Below, piece by piece: positions 24,292 through 31,785 of a stretch of DNA of 37,800 bases (within the stretch, counting starts at the first letter, position 1; each line of letters starts with the position of its first letter). The stretch covers positions 1 through 37,800 of the forward strand of contig JAPYTD010000041.1 of assembly GCA_029936315.1 (NCBI GenBank), in the 5' to 3' direction. Under the pieces are notes generated by a model. The model was not told the DNA's origin and did no database searches. It saw only the letters and a list, made by a program, of their open reading frames with translations. Made by a program: the position numbers and the translations under genes. This DNA is from Planctomycetota bacterium (GTDB lineage Bacteria; Planctomycetota; UBA1135; UBA2386).

Positions 24292-25737
24292 ATGACGATC
24301 TACAACCCCTTCTCCCGTCGTTCGTTCATCGGCGGCAGCGCCGCCGGCCTCGGCTCGCTCGCATTCTCACTGATGTCGCAGCAGGCCATGGGTCAGAACC
24401 CCAACAAGAGCCCAGGCCGTGGCCCACAAGACCCAAAGCCCGCATGGCAACTCGATAAGGCGCCGGCCAAGCGCGTCGTCGTCATCTTCCTTTCGGGCGG
24501 TTTGTCGCAGCACGACTTGTTCGACGAGAAGCCGATCCTCAACGAGCGTCGCGGCGAACAGTTGCCGCCATCGATTCGTCAAGGTGGCCGCGTTTCCGGA
24601 CTAACCCAACGGCAGGGCCAGATGCCAGTCGTCGGCAGCAAGTTCGAGTTTGAGAACTACGGTAAGTGCGGCATGCGTATGTCGGAACTCGTACCGCACC
24701 TCGGCGAGGTTGCCGACGAGCTGACGCTGATCCGCTCACTGCAAAGCGACCACGTACTGCACGAAGCCGCCAACACGATCTTCTTCACGGGCACCCAGCT
24801 GCTTGGCCGACCGTCGTTTGGTTCTTGGGTCTCGCATGCGCTCGGTACGGGCAGAGGCAACCTGCCGGAGTTCGTCGTGCTGTTGTCGAACCCCAACCCA
24901 TCGACGCCTCTGCACCCACGGCTGTGGCACAACGGCTTCCTCAAAGGCCGACACCAAGGCGTGCAGTTCCGCAGCGGCAAGGATCCGGTGCTGTTCGTCA
25001 AGAGCCCTGCCGGCGTCACCGACAAGGTGCGCAAGCAACAACTCGAAGCGTTGCAGGAGCTCGGCCAGATGGAAGCCGCGCGAACCGGCAACCCGGATGC
25101 GCTCGCTCGCCTCGCCTCGTTCGAAACTGCCGCCCGCATGCAAACGAGCGTGCCCGAACTGGCCGACCTGACGGATGAGCCGGATGAGTTGCTCGAGGAC
25201 TACGGCGCCGTTCGCGGCGAATCGAGTTTTGCCAACAACTGCCTGCTGGCGCGCCGCCTGCTCGAACGCGGCACGCGCTTCGTGCAGCTGTGCGACGCTG
25301 GCTGGGACCACCACTTCAACATCCCGCGCGTGCTGCCGCGAAAGTGCGAGCAGGTCGACAAGCCGGCCGCCGCGCTGATCCGAGACCTAAAGCAACGTGG
25401 CATGCTCGACGACACCATCGTCGTGTTCGCCGGTGAGTTCGGTCGCACGCCGTACTGCGAAGGGCCGTTGGCTTTCGATAATTACGGCCGTGACCACAAC
25501 AACCTCGCTTGCTCAGCCATCGTCGCCGGCGGCGGCTTCCGCCCCGGCTATGCCCACGGCAAGACCGACGAATACGGCTGGTCGGCCGCCGAAGACATCG
25601 TGCACGTGCACGACCTGCACGCGACGATCCTGCACCAACTCGGCATCGACCACAGCAAATTGACGGTTCGCTCGCAGGGCCGCGACTTCCGACTGACGGA
25701 TGTCGCCGGTCGCGTAGAGAAGAAGTTGCTGACCTAA
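24292..25737 (+). CDS. Tat-exported DUF1501 protein
   Basis: This 481-residue protein has a twin-arginine signal, SRRSFIGGSAAGLGSLAF (residues 8-25), so it is exported folded. The DUF1501 (PF07394) body has VVVIFLSGGLSQHDLFDEKP, MSELVPHLGEVADELTLIRS, the HEAANTIFFTGTQLLGRPSF region, GWDHHFN and VVFAGEFGRTPYCEG, a sulfatase/alkaline-phosphatase-like metal-site arrangement. The gene starts 4 nt after the PSCyt1-DUF1549-DUF1553 gene. This pair is found together many times in each planctomycete genome. Biochemical function is not established; metal-dependent hydrolysis of a sulfated or phosphorylated substrate is a common guess. Confidence 0.95.
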   Translation: MTIYNPFSRRSFIGGSAAGLGSLAFSLMSQQAMGQNPNKSPGRGPQDPKPAWQLDKAPAKRVVVIFLSGGLSQHDLFDEKPILNERRGEQLPPSIRQGGRVSGLTQRQGQMPVVGSKFEFENYGKCGMRMSELVPHLGEVADELTLIRSLQSDHVLHEAANTIFFTGTQLLGRPSFGSWVSHALGTGRGNLPEFVVLLSNPNPSTPLHPRLWHNGFLKGRHQGVQFRSGKDPVLFVKSPAGVTDKVRKQQLEALQELGQMEAARTGNPDALARLASFETAARMQTSVPELADLTDEPDELLEDYGAVRGESSFANNCLLARRLLERGTRFVQLCDAGWDHHFNIPRVLPRKCEQVDKPAAALIRDLKQRGMLDDTIVVFAGEFGRTPYCEGPLAFDNYGRDHNNLACSAIVAGGGFRPGYAHGKTDEYGWSAAEDIVHVHDLHATILHQLGIDHSKLTVRSQGRDFRLTDVAGRVEKKLLT

Positions 25738-25744
25738 CGGCGAG

Positions 25745-26083
25745 TCACTTCTTGGCGCGCTTGCTCGCGCCCATCGCAGCTGCGAACTGCCACGCCTCTT
25801 GCATGGCACCGCGCAGCACGGACTGAGTCACCTGTGGCAAGTCGACCAAGGTGCAACCGGCACGCCCCCATGCGCCGTTCGCCGGCCGAAACGGAGAATC
25901 GTGCGCGACCAACTCGGATTGCGCGCCGGGCGGCACCTTGACCATGCCCGTCTCACCACCGGGGTGGATGGTCGCAAACACGCGCCCCCCGCAACGGAAG
26001 TCGGGATGGTCGTGATGCGAGCCCTCCTCACAATCGGGGAGAGCCAAGGCGAGCTTGCGGAACTGTTCGATCGTCACGGCCAC
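25745..26083 (-). CDS. MmcQ/YjbR family protein
   Basis: This 112-residue small cytoplasmic protein begins MAVTIEQFRKLALALPDCEE, the typical MmcQ/YjbR (PF04237) opening. It continues with HHDHPDFRCGGRVFATIHPG, MVKVPPGAQSELVAHDS, the ANGAWGRAGCTLVDLPQV region and a C-terminal helix. The family has a CyaY-like fold and has been suggested to bind DNA, but its role is unknown. The start is GTG at 26081-26083, the first possible start after an in-frame stop. It converges on the DUF1501 gene with 7 nt between stops. The 225 bp on its other side hold nothing I can identify. Confidence 0.88.
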   Translation of the reverse strand: MAVTIEQFRKLALALPDCEEGSHHDHPDFRCGGRVFATIHPGGETGMVKVPPGAQSELVAHDSPFRPANGAWGRAGCTLVDLPQVTQSVLRGAMQEAWQFAAAMGASKRAKK

Positions 26084-26308
26084 ATGCTCATGCTACCGGA
26101 CTGGCTCAGCGATCAAGCCCGTCGAGTCCCCGCACAACGCGCCAATAAAGCCTCAAGGGGGCCTTTGCGATTGGCGGCGAGGCTGACGGATCCTGCCGAG
26201 GAAGGCGTGGCGACGGTGGTGTGCGATTGCATTGCGAGGAGGCATGGTAGCCACTGCCGCGACGGAATCACGTCACGCGAAGTTCACGCGGGGGTTTCCG
26301 CCTTCCCC

Positions 26309-27784
26309 CTACTTACCGCGCTTCTTGGCCGCAGCCTTCCTGACCTTCTTCTTGACTGACGCCTTCTTGCCGCCGCGGTCGCGATTGAGGTGGTCCTGCA
26401 GCACCAACGCAACGCTGGCCGTCAACTTCTTGCCCATTGGGATGTGCAGGAACTCGTTTGGCCCGTGGGCATTGCTATGCGGACCGAGCACGCCAGTGAT
26501 CATGAACTGCGCCTCGGGGAATTTTTCGCCGAGCATGCCCATGAACGGGATCGAGCCGCCCTCACCCATGTAGATACACGGCTTCTTGAAGAACGTGTTC
26601 GACGCATTCGCGCACGCCTTCTCGAGCCATGGCGACAGCGCCGGTGCGTTCCAACCTCCGCCCGGTTCATCAAGGGTGACCGTAACTTTGGCACCGTGCA
26701 TCGGGTTCTTACTCAGAACCTTGGCGAGATGCTCAGAGCACTTGTCCGAGTCAGAAGTCGGCGGGATGCGCAACGACAGCTTGAACGTCGTCGAGGGGCG
26801 CAACACGTTGCCGGCCTTCGCAACCTCGGGCAGACCATCTGCCCCGATCACTTCGACAAACGGACGCCACGTGCGGTTGAGCACGATGTCGGCGAGGTTC
26901 TTGCTCATGGGCTTGGTACCACCAGCCCATGGGAAGCGCTGCCACATGTTGTTGCCGAGCACCTTGCCAGCCAGCTTGGCTTGCTGCTGACGCTGCTCCG
27001 GAATCTTGGCGTGGAATTGCTTAGGCAAGATCGCGCCGGTCTTGCTGTCTTCGAGGCGCTCCATCAGCTCGCGCATGACGCGCGTACTGCTCGGCACGAC
27101 ACCGCTGGCGTCACCACTGTGCACGCCTTCCTTGAGCACGTCGACCGTAACGGTCGCACCAACCACACCGCGCAGCGAAGTCGTGCACCAGAGTTGGTCG
27201 TAGTTACCGCAACCAGAGTCGAGGCATACAACCAGGCTCGGACTGCCGATGCGATCCTTCAGCGCATCGATGTAGTAAGGCAGGTCGTAGCTGCCACTCT
27301 CCTCACAGCCTTCGATAATGATGACGCAGCGCGAATGCGTACCACCAGCCTCACGCAACGCGCGAATTGCCGTCAACGACGCAAACGCCGCATAGCCGTC
27401 GTCGGCACCGCCGCGGCCGTAGAGCTTATTGCCCTTGCGCACCGGCTCCCATGGGCCGAGGCCATCAAACCAACCAACCATTTCCGGCTGCTTGTCGAGG
27501 TGGCCATAGAGCAACACCGTGTCGTCGCCCTCGCCGGGAACCTCCATGTAGATCAACGGCGTGCGGCCCTTCAGCTGCACGACCTCAACCTTTAAGCCTT
27601 CGATAGGCTGCGCCTTGCACCAGTCCGCGATCAACTTGACCGCGCGCTTCATGTGCCCTGCCTTCTCCCAGTTCTGATCGAAGGCCGGCGACTTGTTGGG
27701 GATGCGAATGTAATCGACGAGTTGGGGAACGATGTCGTTCTCCCACACCTTGCCGACGAACGAGAGGATCTTGCGAGGTTCCAT
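26309..27784 (-). CDS. M20 family metallopeptidase (dipeptidase-like)
   Basis: From ATG 27782-27784 this is a 491-residue M20/M25/M40 enzyme without a signal peptide. Zinc ligands and catalytic residues are visible: LLYGHLDKQPEM (His95, Asp97), YGRGGADDGYAAF (Asp128), IIEGCEESGS (catalytic Glu161, ligand Glu162), CLDSG (Asp189) and the C-terminal GPHSNAHGPNEFL. The lid/dimerisation insertion (VHSGDASGVVPSS) is present. It would hydrolyse dipeptides or N-acylated amino acids in the cytoplasm. The C terminus ends in an unusual Lys-rich tail (GGKKASVKKKVRKAAAKKRG). An upstream in-frame start at 27820 would add an Arg-rich 12-residue extension and is less likely. It lies alone on this strand. Confidence 0.92.
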   Translation of the reverse strand: MEPRKILSFVGKVWENDIVPQLVDYIRIPNKSPAFDQNWEKAGHMKRAVKLIADWCKAQPIEGLKVEVVQLKGRTPLIYMEVPGEGDDTVLLYGHLDKQPEMVGWFDGLGPWEPVRKGNKLYGRGGADDGYAAFASLTAIRALREAGGTHSRCVIIIEGCEESGSYDLPYYIDALKDRIGSPSLVVCLDSGCGNYDQLWCTTSLRGVVGATVTVDVLKEGVHSGDASGVVPSSTRVMRELMERLEDSKTGAILPKQFHAKIPEQRQQQAKLAGKVLGNNMWQRFPWAGGTKPMSKNLADIVLNRTWRPFVEVIGADGLPEVAKAGNVLRPSTTFKLSLRIPPTSDSDKCSEHLAKVLSKNPMHGAKVTVTLDEPGGGWNAPALSPWLEKACANASNTFFKKPCIYMGEGGSIPFMGMLGEKFPEAQFMITGVLGPHSNAHGPNEFLHIPMGKKLTASVALVLQDHLNRDRGGKKASVKKKVRKAAAKKRGK

Positions 27785-27881
27785 GACTGACCGAGATGTG
27801 ACCCGACGCAGCCAGTCCACTCAAGCGAACGGCATCACCCGCGCAGCAAAAGGGCCAGAAAGCCCGAATCTACGGCGGGAG

Positions 27882-28517
27882 CTAACGCCAACCGAAGGCC
27901 TTCCCGAATACCTGCTGCACCGTTGGATCCGCTTGGCTGGGAGGCAATTCGTCGGCAAGCTCTAGGGGATCGGTCGTGCTCTGACGAAAGAGGGTGTAGC
28001 GCGACAGCGTGTAGACGGGCTGCGAATCGGTAGGCGACTGCGAGCTCGAAAAGGCCTCAACGGAAATCGAATCCAAATCGAACGCGCCGCCAGCGATGGC
28101 AGTCTCTTCGCGCGTTCCGCCAGTTGCGCGACGATCGACTACTACCTGATACATCAAGGTCAGACCATCGACCTCGTTGACGTAGGACTCGAGAGGTGCG
28201 CCCAACAGGGACGACAGGGAATCGGGGGACACCGATACGCCAGCAATCTCCAAAATGGCACCCGGCTCAATCCAGAACGTCGTGCCATTGCTGGGCGCTA
28301 CGGGGTTCGCCGAATTTGAGTCGATCACAACGGCGTTTCGAATCTGCCACAAGCCCGTCATCGGGATCGTCACGATCCCGGTGCCATCCGGCACGCTAGC
28401 CGACGGTTGCGATACAATCTCAGCCACCTCACCACCACCACCACCACCACAAGCGCCGAACATGACGGCGGTTGCGAGCAGAATTGACGGTAGGCAGTGG
28501 TTCGACGGCATTGGCAT
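27882..28517 (-). CDS. Putative lipoprotein of unknown function
   Basis: From ATG 28515-28517 this is a 211-residue protein. It starts MPMPSNHCLPSILLATAVMF and has lipobox FGAC followed by six glycines coded by a pure (GGT)6 run (28431-28448), a common flexible lipoprotein linker. The remaining part is beta-rich: GIVTIPMTGLWQIRNAVVID, GTTFWIEPGAILEIAGVSV and LTLMYQVVVDRRATGGTREE. The C terminus is polar. The tandem GGT codons could slip and vary in length. I see no catalytic motif and no family match. The 486 bp upstream on this strand include a possible small gene and a candidate promoter. Confidence 0.75.
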   Translation of the reverse strand: MPMPSNHCLPSILLATAVMFGACGGGGGGEVAEIVSQPSASVPDGTGIVTIPMTGLWQIRNAVVIDSNSANPVAPSNGTTFWIEPGAILEIAGVSVSPDSLSSLLGAPLESYVNEVDGLTLMYQVVVDRRATGGTREETAIAGGAFDLDSISVEAFSSSQSPTDSQPVYTLSRYTLFRQSTTDPLELADELPPSQADPTVQQVFGKAFGWR

Positions 28518-28574
28518 GGGCTTTCCTGGGGGCCGAAAGCGTGACCATTCGGCATCACGCATGCAATTCAATTA

Positions 28575-28591
28575 ATCCGATCATAACGGAT
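28575..28591 (-). promoter_or_regulatory. Inverted repeat and candidate -10 upstream of the lipoprotein gene
   Basis: ATCCG (28575-28579) and CGGAT (28587-28591) are inverted arms in a locally AT-rich stretch. Between them, on the minus strand, TATGAT (28580-28585) matches the -10 consensus at five of six positions, about 60 nt before the chosen ATG. A repressor site over a promoter is possible. No good -35 is visible. Confidence 0.3.
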
Positions 28592-28714
28592 CTTCAAAAT
28601 TCCGCCCGAGTTCTTCCCGCCACAACTCACGCCACTCCCGTCGGCAGCCTCAACCCGCATCGTTCGCAGCCATCATGAGGTTCCAACCCGGCGCCAAGTC
28701 CACTGCGACCGGCG

Positions 28715-28852
28715 TCAGCCACCGACAACGCGCCACATACTGCGCATCGCATCGCTGCCGTCGACCTCGCCTTCGAGCCGCACGAAGCGTCGGCTGCCCG
28801 CATTGATGTACTGGCGAACCCAGCGCGACAGCTTGGGGCTAAGCACGTCCAT
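28715..28852 (-). CDS. Possible 45-residue protein
   Basis: In the 486-bp gap between two divergent genes a minus-strand frame runs from ATG (28850-28852) to TGA (28715-28717). The translation opens MDVLSPKLSRWVRQYINAGS, continues RRFVRLEGEVDGSDAMRSMW and ends RVVGG. Its composition is protein-like, with an amphipathic helix followed by a strand-like segment, and is less Arg/Ala/Pro-biased than shadow frames in this DNA. No Shine-Dalgarno is seen. The family is unknown; it could also be a remnant of a larger gene. Confidence 0.35.
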   Translation of the reverse strand: MDVLSPKLSRWVRQYINAGSRRFVRLEGEVDGSDAMRSMWRVVGG

Positions 28853-29003
28853 CGACGCGCCAGACTAGTGATCGGCCAACGCACTGGCCGCTTGGGCGCG
28901 GCGGTCACCAACGAACGTAGAACTTCCCGACACGCGGCCGCGCCGCGGCACTGTTAGATTAGCTAACTCGGACCAGTGGTCCGGCCAACAGGACAAGTCC
29001 ACG

Positions 29004-31061
29004 ATGCTTCGAACCGTCACCCTAGTCTCCGCCACGTTTGCGTTCGCGCTAATCCCTGCCCCGCTCCAGGCCCAACAACCCAAAGCCAACACTGTGGCCG
29101 GAGCGCCCGCAGCGCTACGACCGATGATCGAATCCAAGACGCGAGCGATCCGTCGTGACGTGCCGTTGCCTCGATCGATTCGTCGCGCATTGGCAGCCAA
29201 CACGCGCAACTTCACCGGCAAGCCGGGGCCCAACTACTGGCAACTCGAAACCGACTTCGAGATCTACGCACACCTCGACCGCAAGACGCAAACGATCTTC
29301 GGCAAAGAAACGATCACAGTGCACAACAACAGCCCGGACGCACTGAGCCGAATTGTGCTGCGACTGGATCACAACATTTTTCGCCCGCGCATCCAACGCG
29401 GCTCGTCAGTGCCAGCAGAGCTGACCGACGGCATGGTCGTGACGCGCATCGCAATCGATGGCGAGCAAGTAGACCTCACTTCGCGCAGTCGCGGTCGCCG
29501 ACGAGGTGGTCGACGGGGTGGCGATGACGGCGGCAACAACAAGGCTTCCGTATCCGGACTCCAGCAGACCGTGGCCACGATCTACCTGGCCAAGCCAATC
29601 CCAGCCAAGTCGACCGCAAGCCTCGAAATCGAGTGGAACACCAAACTGCCGGGTGGCAATGCTGGCCGCGGCCACCGCATGACGCAGCGCTGGGATGACA
29701 CGTTGTTCCAACCGACGCAGTGGTTCCCTCGGCTTGCGAAGTACGACGACATGCGCGGTTGGGACACCAACCCGTACCTCGGCCCGTCGGAGTTCTACAA
29801 CAACTTTGGTCGATTCGATGTGCGCTTCGATGTGCCCGCCGGCTGGATTGTCACGGCGACCGGCGTGTTGCAGAACCCGCAAGACGTGCTAACGAAGACT
29901 GCGCGCGAACGGCTTTCGCACGTTCTGGAGTCTGACGACGAAATAACCATCGTCGGCCCGGACGAAGTCGGCCCCGGTAAGTCGACGACAACCGGCAATC
30001 GCCTGGTCTGGCACTTCGTAGCCGACAAGGTCAACGACTTCGCCTGGGCAACCGCGCAGAACTTCGTGTGGAAGGCGACCAGAGCGACGATTCCCGGCAA
30101 GGGCGCCATCCCCATCCACATGGTCTTCCTACCGGAACGCGCCAATCGATTCGCACGGGCTGGGCGCATCACGCGCCACGCACTGGAGTTCTACTCAAAG
30201 CTGTGGGTGCCGTATCCGTTCCCACAACTGACGATGCAAGACGGGCCGAGCGCCGGCATGGAGTACCCGATGGTCATCAACTCCAACCAAGGGGCCGCGG
30301 ACCACGAAGTAGCGCACCAATGGTGGCCAATGATGGTTGGCACCAACGAGACGGTGTATGGCTGGATGGACGAAGGCTTCAACTCCTACATGAACATCCT
30401 ATCGGGGGCTGACAGTCGCGGCCGCAAGCCTGGCATTGATGGGCGCGGTGCTAGTTATGGCCAGCGCTCCGGCAACGAGAGCGAAGCACCGATGATGTGG
30501 ACCGCCAACTACGCGGGTAGTGGCTACGGGTTCCAGACCTACGCGAAGGCGCCGCTAATGCTGTCGATGCTAGGTGGCATCGTCGGCGACAAGGCCGTTC
30601 AAGAGGCAATGCGTGCGTACTCAGGCGAGTGGGCCTTCAAGCACCCATCACCATGGGACTTCGTGTTCTTCATGAGCAACGAGCTCAACATGGACCTTGG
30701 CTGGTTCTGGTACTACTGGCTTTGGACGACCGAGTCGGTCGACGGTTCGATCGAGGACGTGCAGAGCAGCGGCGGCGGCACCACAGTCACCGTGCATCAA
30801 GCTGGCCAAATGCCTTCGCCCGTCGTGTTGCACGTCGAGTTCAAGGCCCCCGCCGCGCAGCGCGAGAACATGGCCAATGCAGTGACACAAGAGGACGGTT
30901 CGGTAATCGTCACGTGGCCAGCCAGTGTCTGGTTTGGTGGCAACCGATCGTTTGCAGCCAAACTAGGATTCGCGAAGTCCAACATCGCCAAGATCACGCT
31001 CGACCCCGGGGGTCGATTCCCGGACGCGAACAAGCAGGACAACACGTGGCCGAAAAAGTAG
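29004..31061 (+). CDS. Secreted M1-family metallopeptidase
   Basis: This is a 685-residue protein with a signal peptide (MLRTVTLVSATFAFALIPAP, cleavage near AQA-QQ). The M1 beta-saddle N-terminal domain includes FGKETITVHNNSPDALSRIV. The catalytic domain has the substrate motif AGMEYPMV (GAMEN equivalent) and zinc site H434-E-V-A-H438 with Glu457 exactly 18 residues later (GWMDEGFNS). A Tyr-rich WFWYYWLWTTE block follows. An Arg/Gly/Asp-rich insertion (SRGRRRGGRRGGDDGG, about 161-176) interrupts the N-terminal domain. It is likely an aminopeptidase acting outside the cytoplasm. Only 5 nt separate its TAG from the selenoprotein gene, so the two form an operon. Confidence 0.93.
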   Translation: MLRTVTLVSATFAFALIPAPLQAQQPKANTVAGAPAALRPMIESKTRAIRRDVPLPRSIRRALAANTRNFTGKPGPNYWQLETDFEIYAHLDRKTQTIFGKETITVHNNSPDALSRIVLRLDHNIFRPRIQRGSSVPAELTDGMVVTRIAIDGEQVDLTSRSRGRRRGGRRGGDDGGNNKASVSGLQQTVATIYLAKPIPAKSTASLEIEWNTKLPGGNAGRGHRMTQRWDDTLFQPTQWFPRLAKYDDMRGWDTNPYLGPSEFYNNFGRFDVRFDVPAGWIVTATGVLQNPQDVLTKTARERLSHVLESDDEITIVGPDEVGPGKSTTTGNRLVWHFVADKVNDFAWATAQNFVWKATRATIPGKGAIPIHMVFLPERANRFARAGRITRHALEFYSKLWVPYPFPQLTMQDGPSAGMEYPMVINSNQGAADHEVAHQWWPMMVGTNETVYGWMDEGFNSYMNILSGADSRGRKPGIDGRGASYGQRSGNESEAPMMWTANYAGSGYGFQTYAKAPLMLSMLGGIVGDKAVQEAMRAYSGEWAFKHPSPWDFVFFMSNELNMDLGWFWYYWLWTTESVDGSIEDVQSSGGGTTVTVHQAGQMPSPVVLHVEFKAPAAQRENMANAVTQEDGSVIVTWPASVWFGGNRSFAAKLGFAKSNIAKITLDPGGRFPDANKQDNTWPKK

Positions 31062-31066
31062 CGGTA

Positions 31067-31753
31067 ATGGGTCATCGCCTAGCGATCCCTGCGATCATGC
31101 TGCTCGGCTTGGCCGCGTGCACCGATGCTTCGACTACAGAGTTCGAAGCGGTGTCCTTGCGCGTTGCGGGCTTTGTCGAGGCCTCTGGCATCACATGAAT
31201 GGGTTGACCCAACGCGGTCAAAGAAGCCCTGGATGGGTTTCAAGGCGTACAAGACGTCGAGGTTGATCTTGAAGACGATCGCTTCGACGTGACGTTTGAT
31301 CCGAAGCTGACGAGTTCGAAAGAACTCGTCGCCGCCATCAAGCAGGTCGGATTCGATGCGGTAGTGGTCGATGCTCCGACGACGAGCCGTTCTGAGGCGC
31401 CCCATAGACTCGATCAAGACGAACTACCGGACGACCTACGCGCATTGCTGGCACAAGCGAACGAAGCCAACAAGACCGTATTGATGCAGTTCACGGGACC
31501 TGATTGAGCACCGTGCAAGCAGATGGATACCGTGACGTATCCACACGAACTCGTTCAGAACGAATGCCAGGAACACTGGCTGACGATCAAGATCGACGTC
31601 GACCAACGCAGCGATGTCGCTGCTATGTGTGGCATCCATGGCATCCCGGCTGTGGTCGCAGTCGACGGCTCGGGCAAAGTGCTCGGCACGGTGCTCGGGT
31701 ATGTCGAGCCAAAGCAGTTTGCCAAGCAGCTTCTGCAACTGCGCACTCGGTAA
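31067..31753 (+). CDS. Selenoprotein: HMA-thioredoxin lipoprotein with three in-frame TGA (Sec) codons
   Basis: A single frame of 228 residues encodes this protein if three TGA codons (31196, 31205, 31505) are read as selenocysteine. Residues 1-18 form a lipoprotein signal with lipobox LAAC18. Residues about 28-98 are an HMA domain: VSLRVAGFVEASGIT, then Sec44-M-G-Sec47, then PNAVKEALDGFQGVQDVEVD and ELVAAIKQVGFDA. The usual metal-binding CxxC has become UxxU. Residues about 125-228 are a thioredoxin domain: KTVLMQFTGPD, then Sec147-A-P-Cys150, KQMD, IKIDVDQRSDVA, and cis-Pro segment CGIHGIPAVVAVDG, ending LLQLRTR before TAA. There are no frameshifts and no TAA or TAG codons. SECIS-like hairpins follow the TGAs. 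It would bind or reduce metals or thiols on the outer face of the membrane. A triple-nonsense pseudogene is the alternative, but unlikely because all three stops fall on redox cysteine sites. Confidence 0.88.
31223..31241 (+). promoter_or_regulatory. Candidate bacterial SECIS element for Sec44/Sec47
   Basis: GAAGCCC pairs with GGGTTTC (seven pairs, one G:T) around loop TGGAT, which has G as its second base as in known bacterial SECIS loops. The loop begins 22 nt after the second TGA and 31 nt after the first, within the usual 16-37 nt window. A short palindrome TGGGT-TG-ACCCA (31200-31211) also spans the second TGA. Confidence 0.6.
31524..31543 (+). promoter_or_regulatory. Candidate bacterial SECIS element for Sec147
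   Basis: TGGATAC (31524-31530) pairs perfectly with GTATCCA (31537-31543) around loop CGTGAC, whose second and third bases are GT, the pair contacted by SelB in bacterial SECIS loops. The loop starts 23 nt after the third TGA. Confidence 0.7.
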
Positions 31754-31770
31754 CGAGCACGTGCTGTGAA

Positions 31771-31776
31771 TAGACT
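31771..31776 (+). promoter_or_regulatory. Candidate -10 hexamer TAGACT, 9 nt before the CE15-like gene ATG
   Basis: TAGACT-GCGTGCCTC-ATG lies in the 32-bp gap after the selenoprotein gene, so the esterase gene may be transcribed from its own start as well as by read-through. Confidence 0.4.
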
Positions 31777-31785
31777 GCGTGCCTC

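Noticed and set aside
26156-26168. 13-bp match AGGGGGCCTTTGC shared with 7317-7329
   Set aside because: Several matches of this length are expected by chance in a window of this size.
26290-26309. GGGGG/CCCCC hairpin as terminator of the M20 gene
   Set aside because: The stem is only five pairs with a 10-nt loop, overlaps the stop codon and has no T-run.
30629-31198. Apparent reading frame ending at 31198 as an independent protein
   Set aside because: Its first part is a shadow of the M1 peptidase gene. Only the part from ATG 31067 is real, and it continues through TGA codons as the selenoprotein.
31289-31753. Two short separate genes (31289-31507 and 31523-31753)
   Set aside because: Both lie in the same frame as 31067-31198. 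They are the HMA C-terminal half/linker and the thioredoxin body of one protein, separated only by TGA at redox-motif positions.
31067-31753. Pseudogene with three nonsense mutations
   Set aside because: All three stops are TGA, all replace conserved Cys, no frameshift is present, the rest is well conserved, and hairpins of the SECIS type follow.
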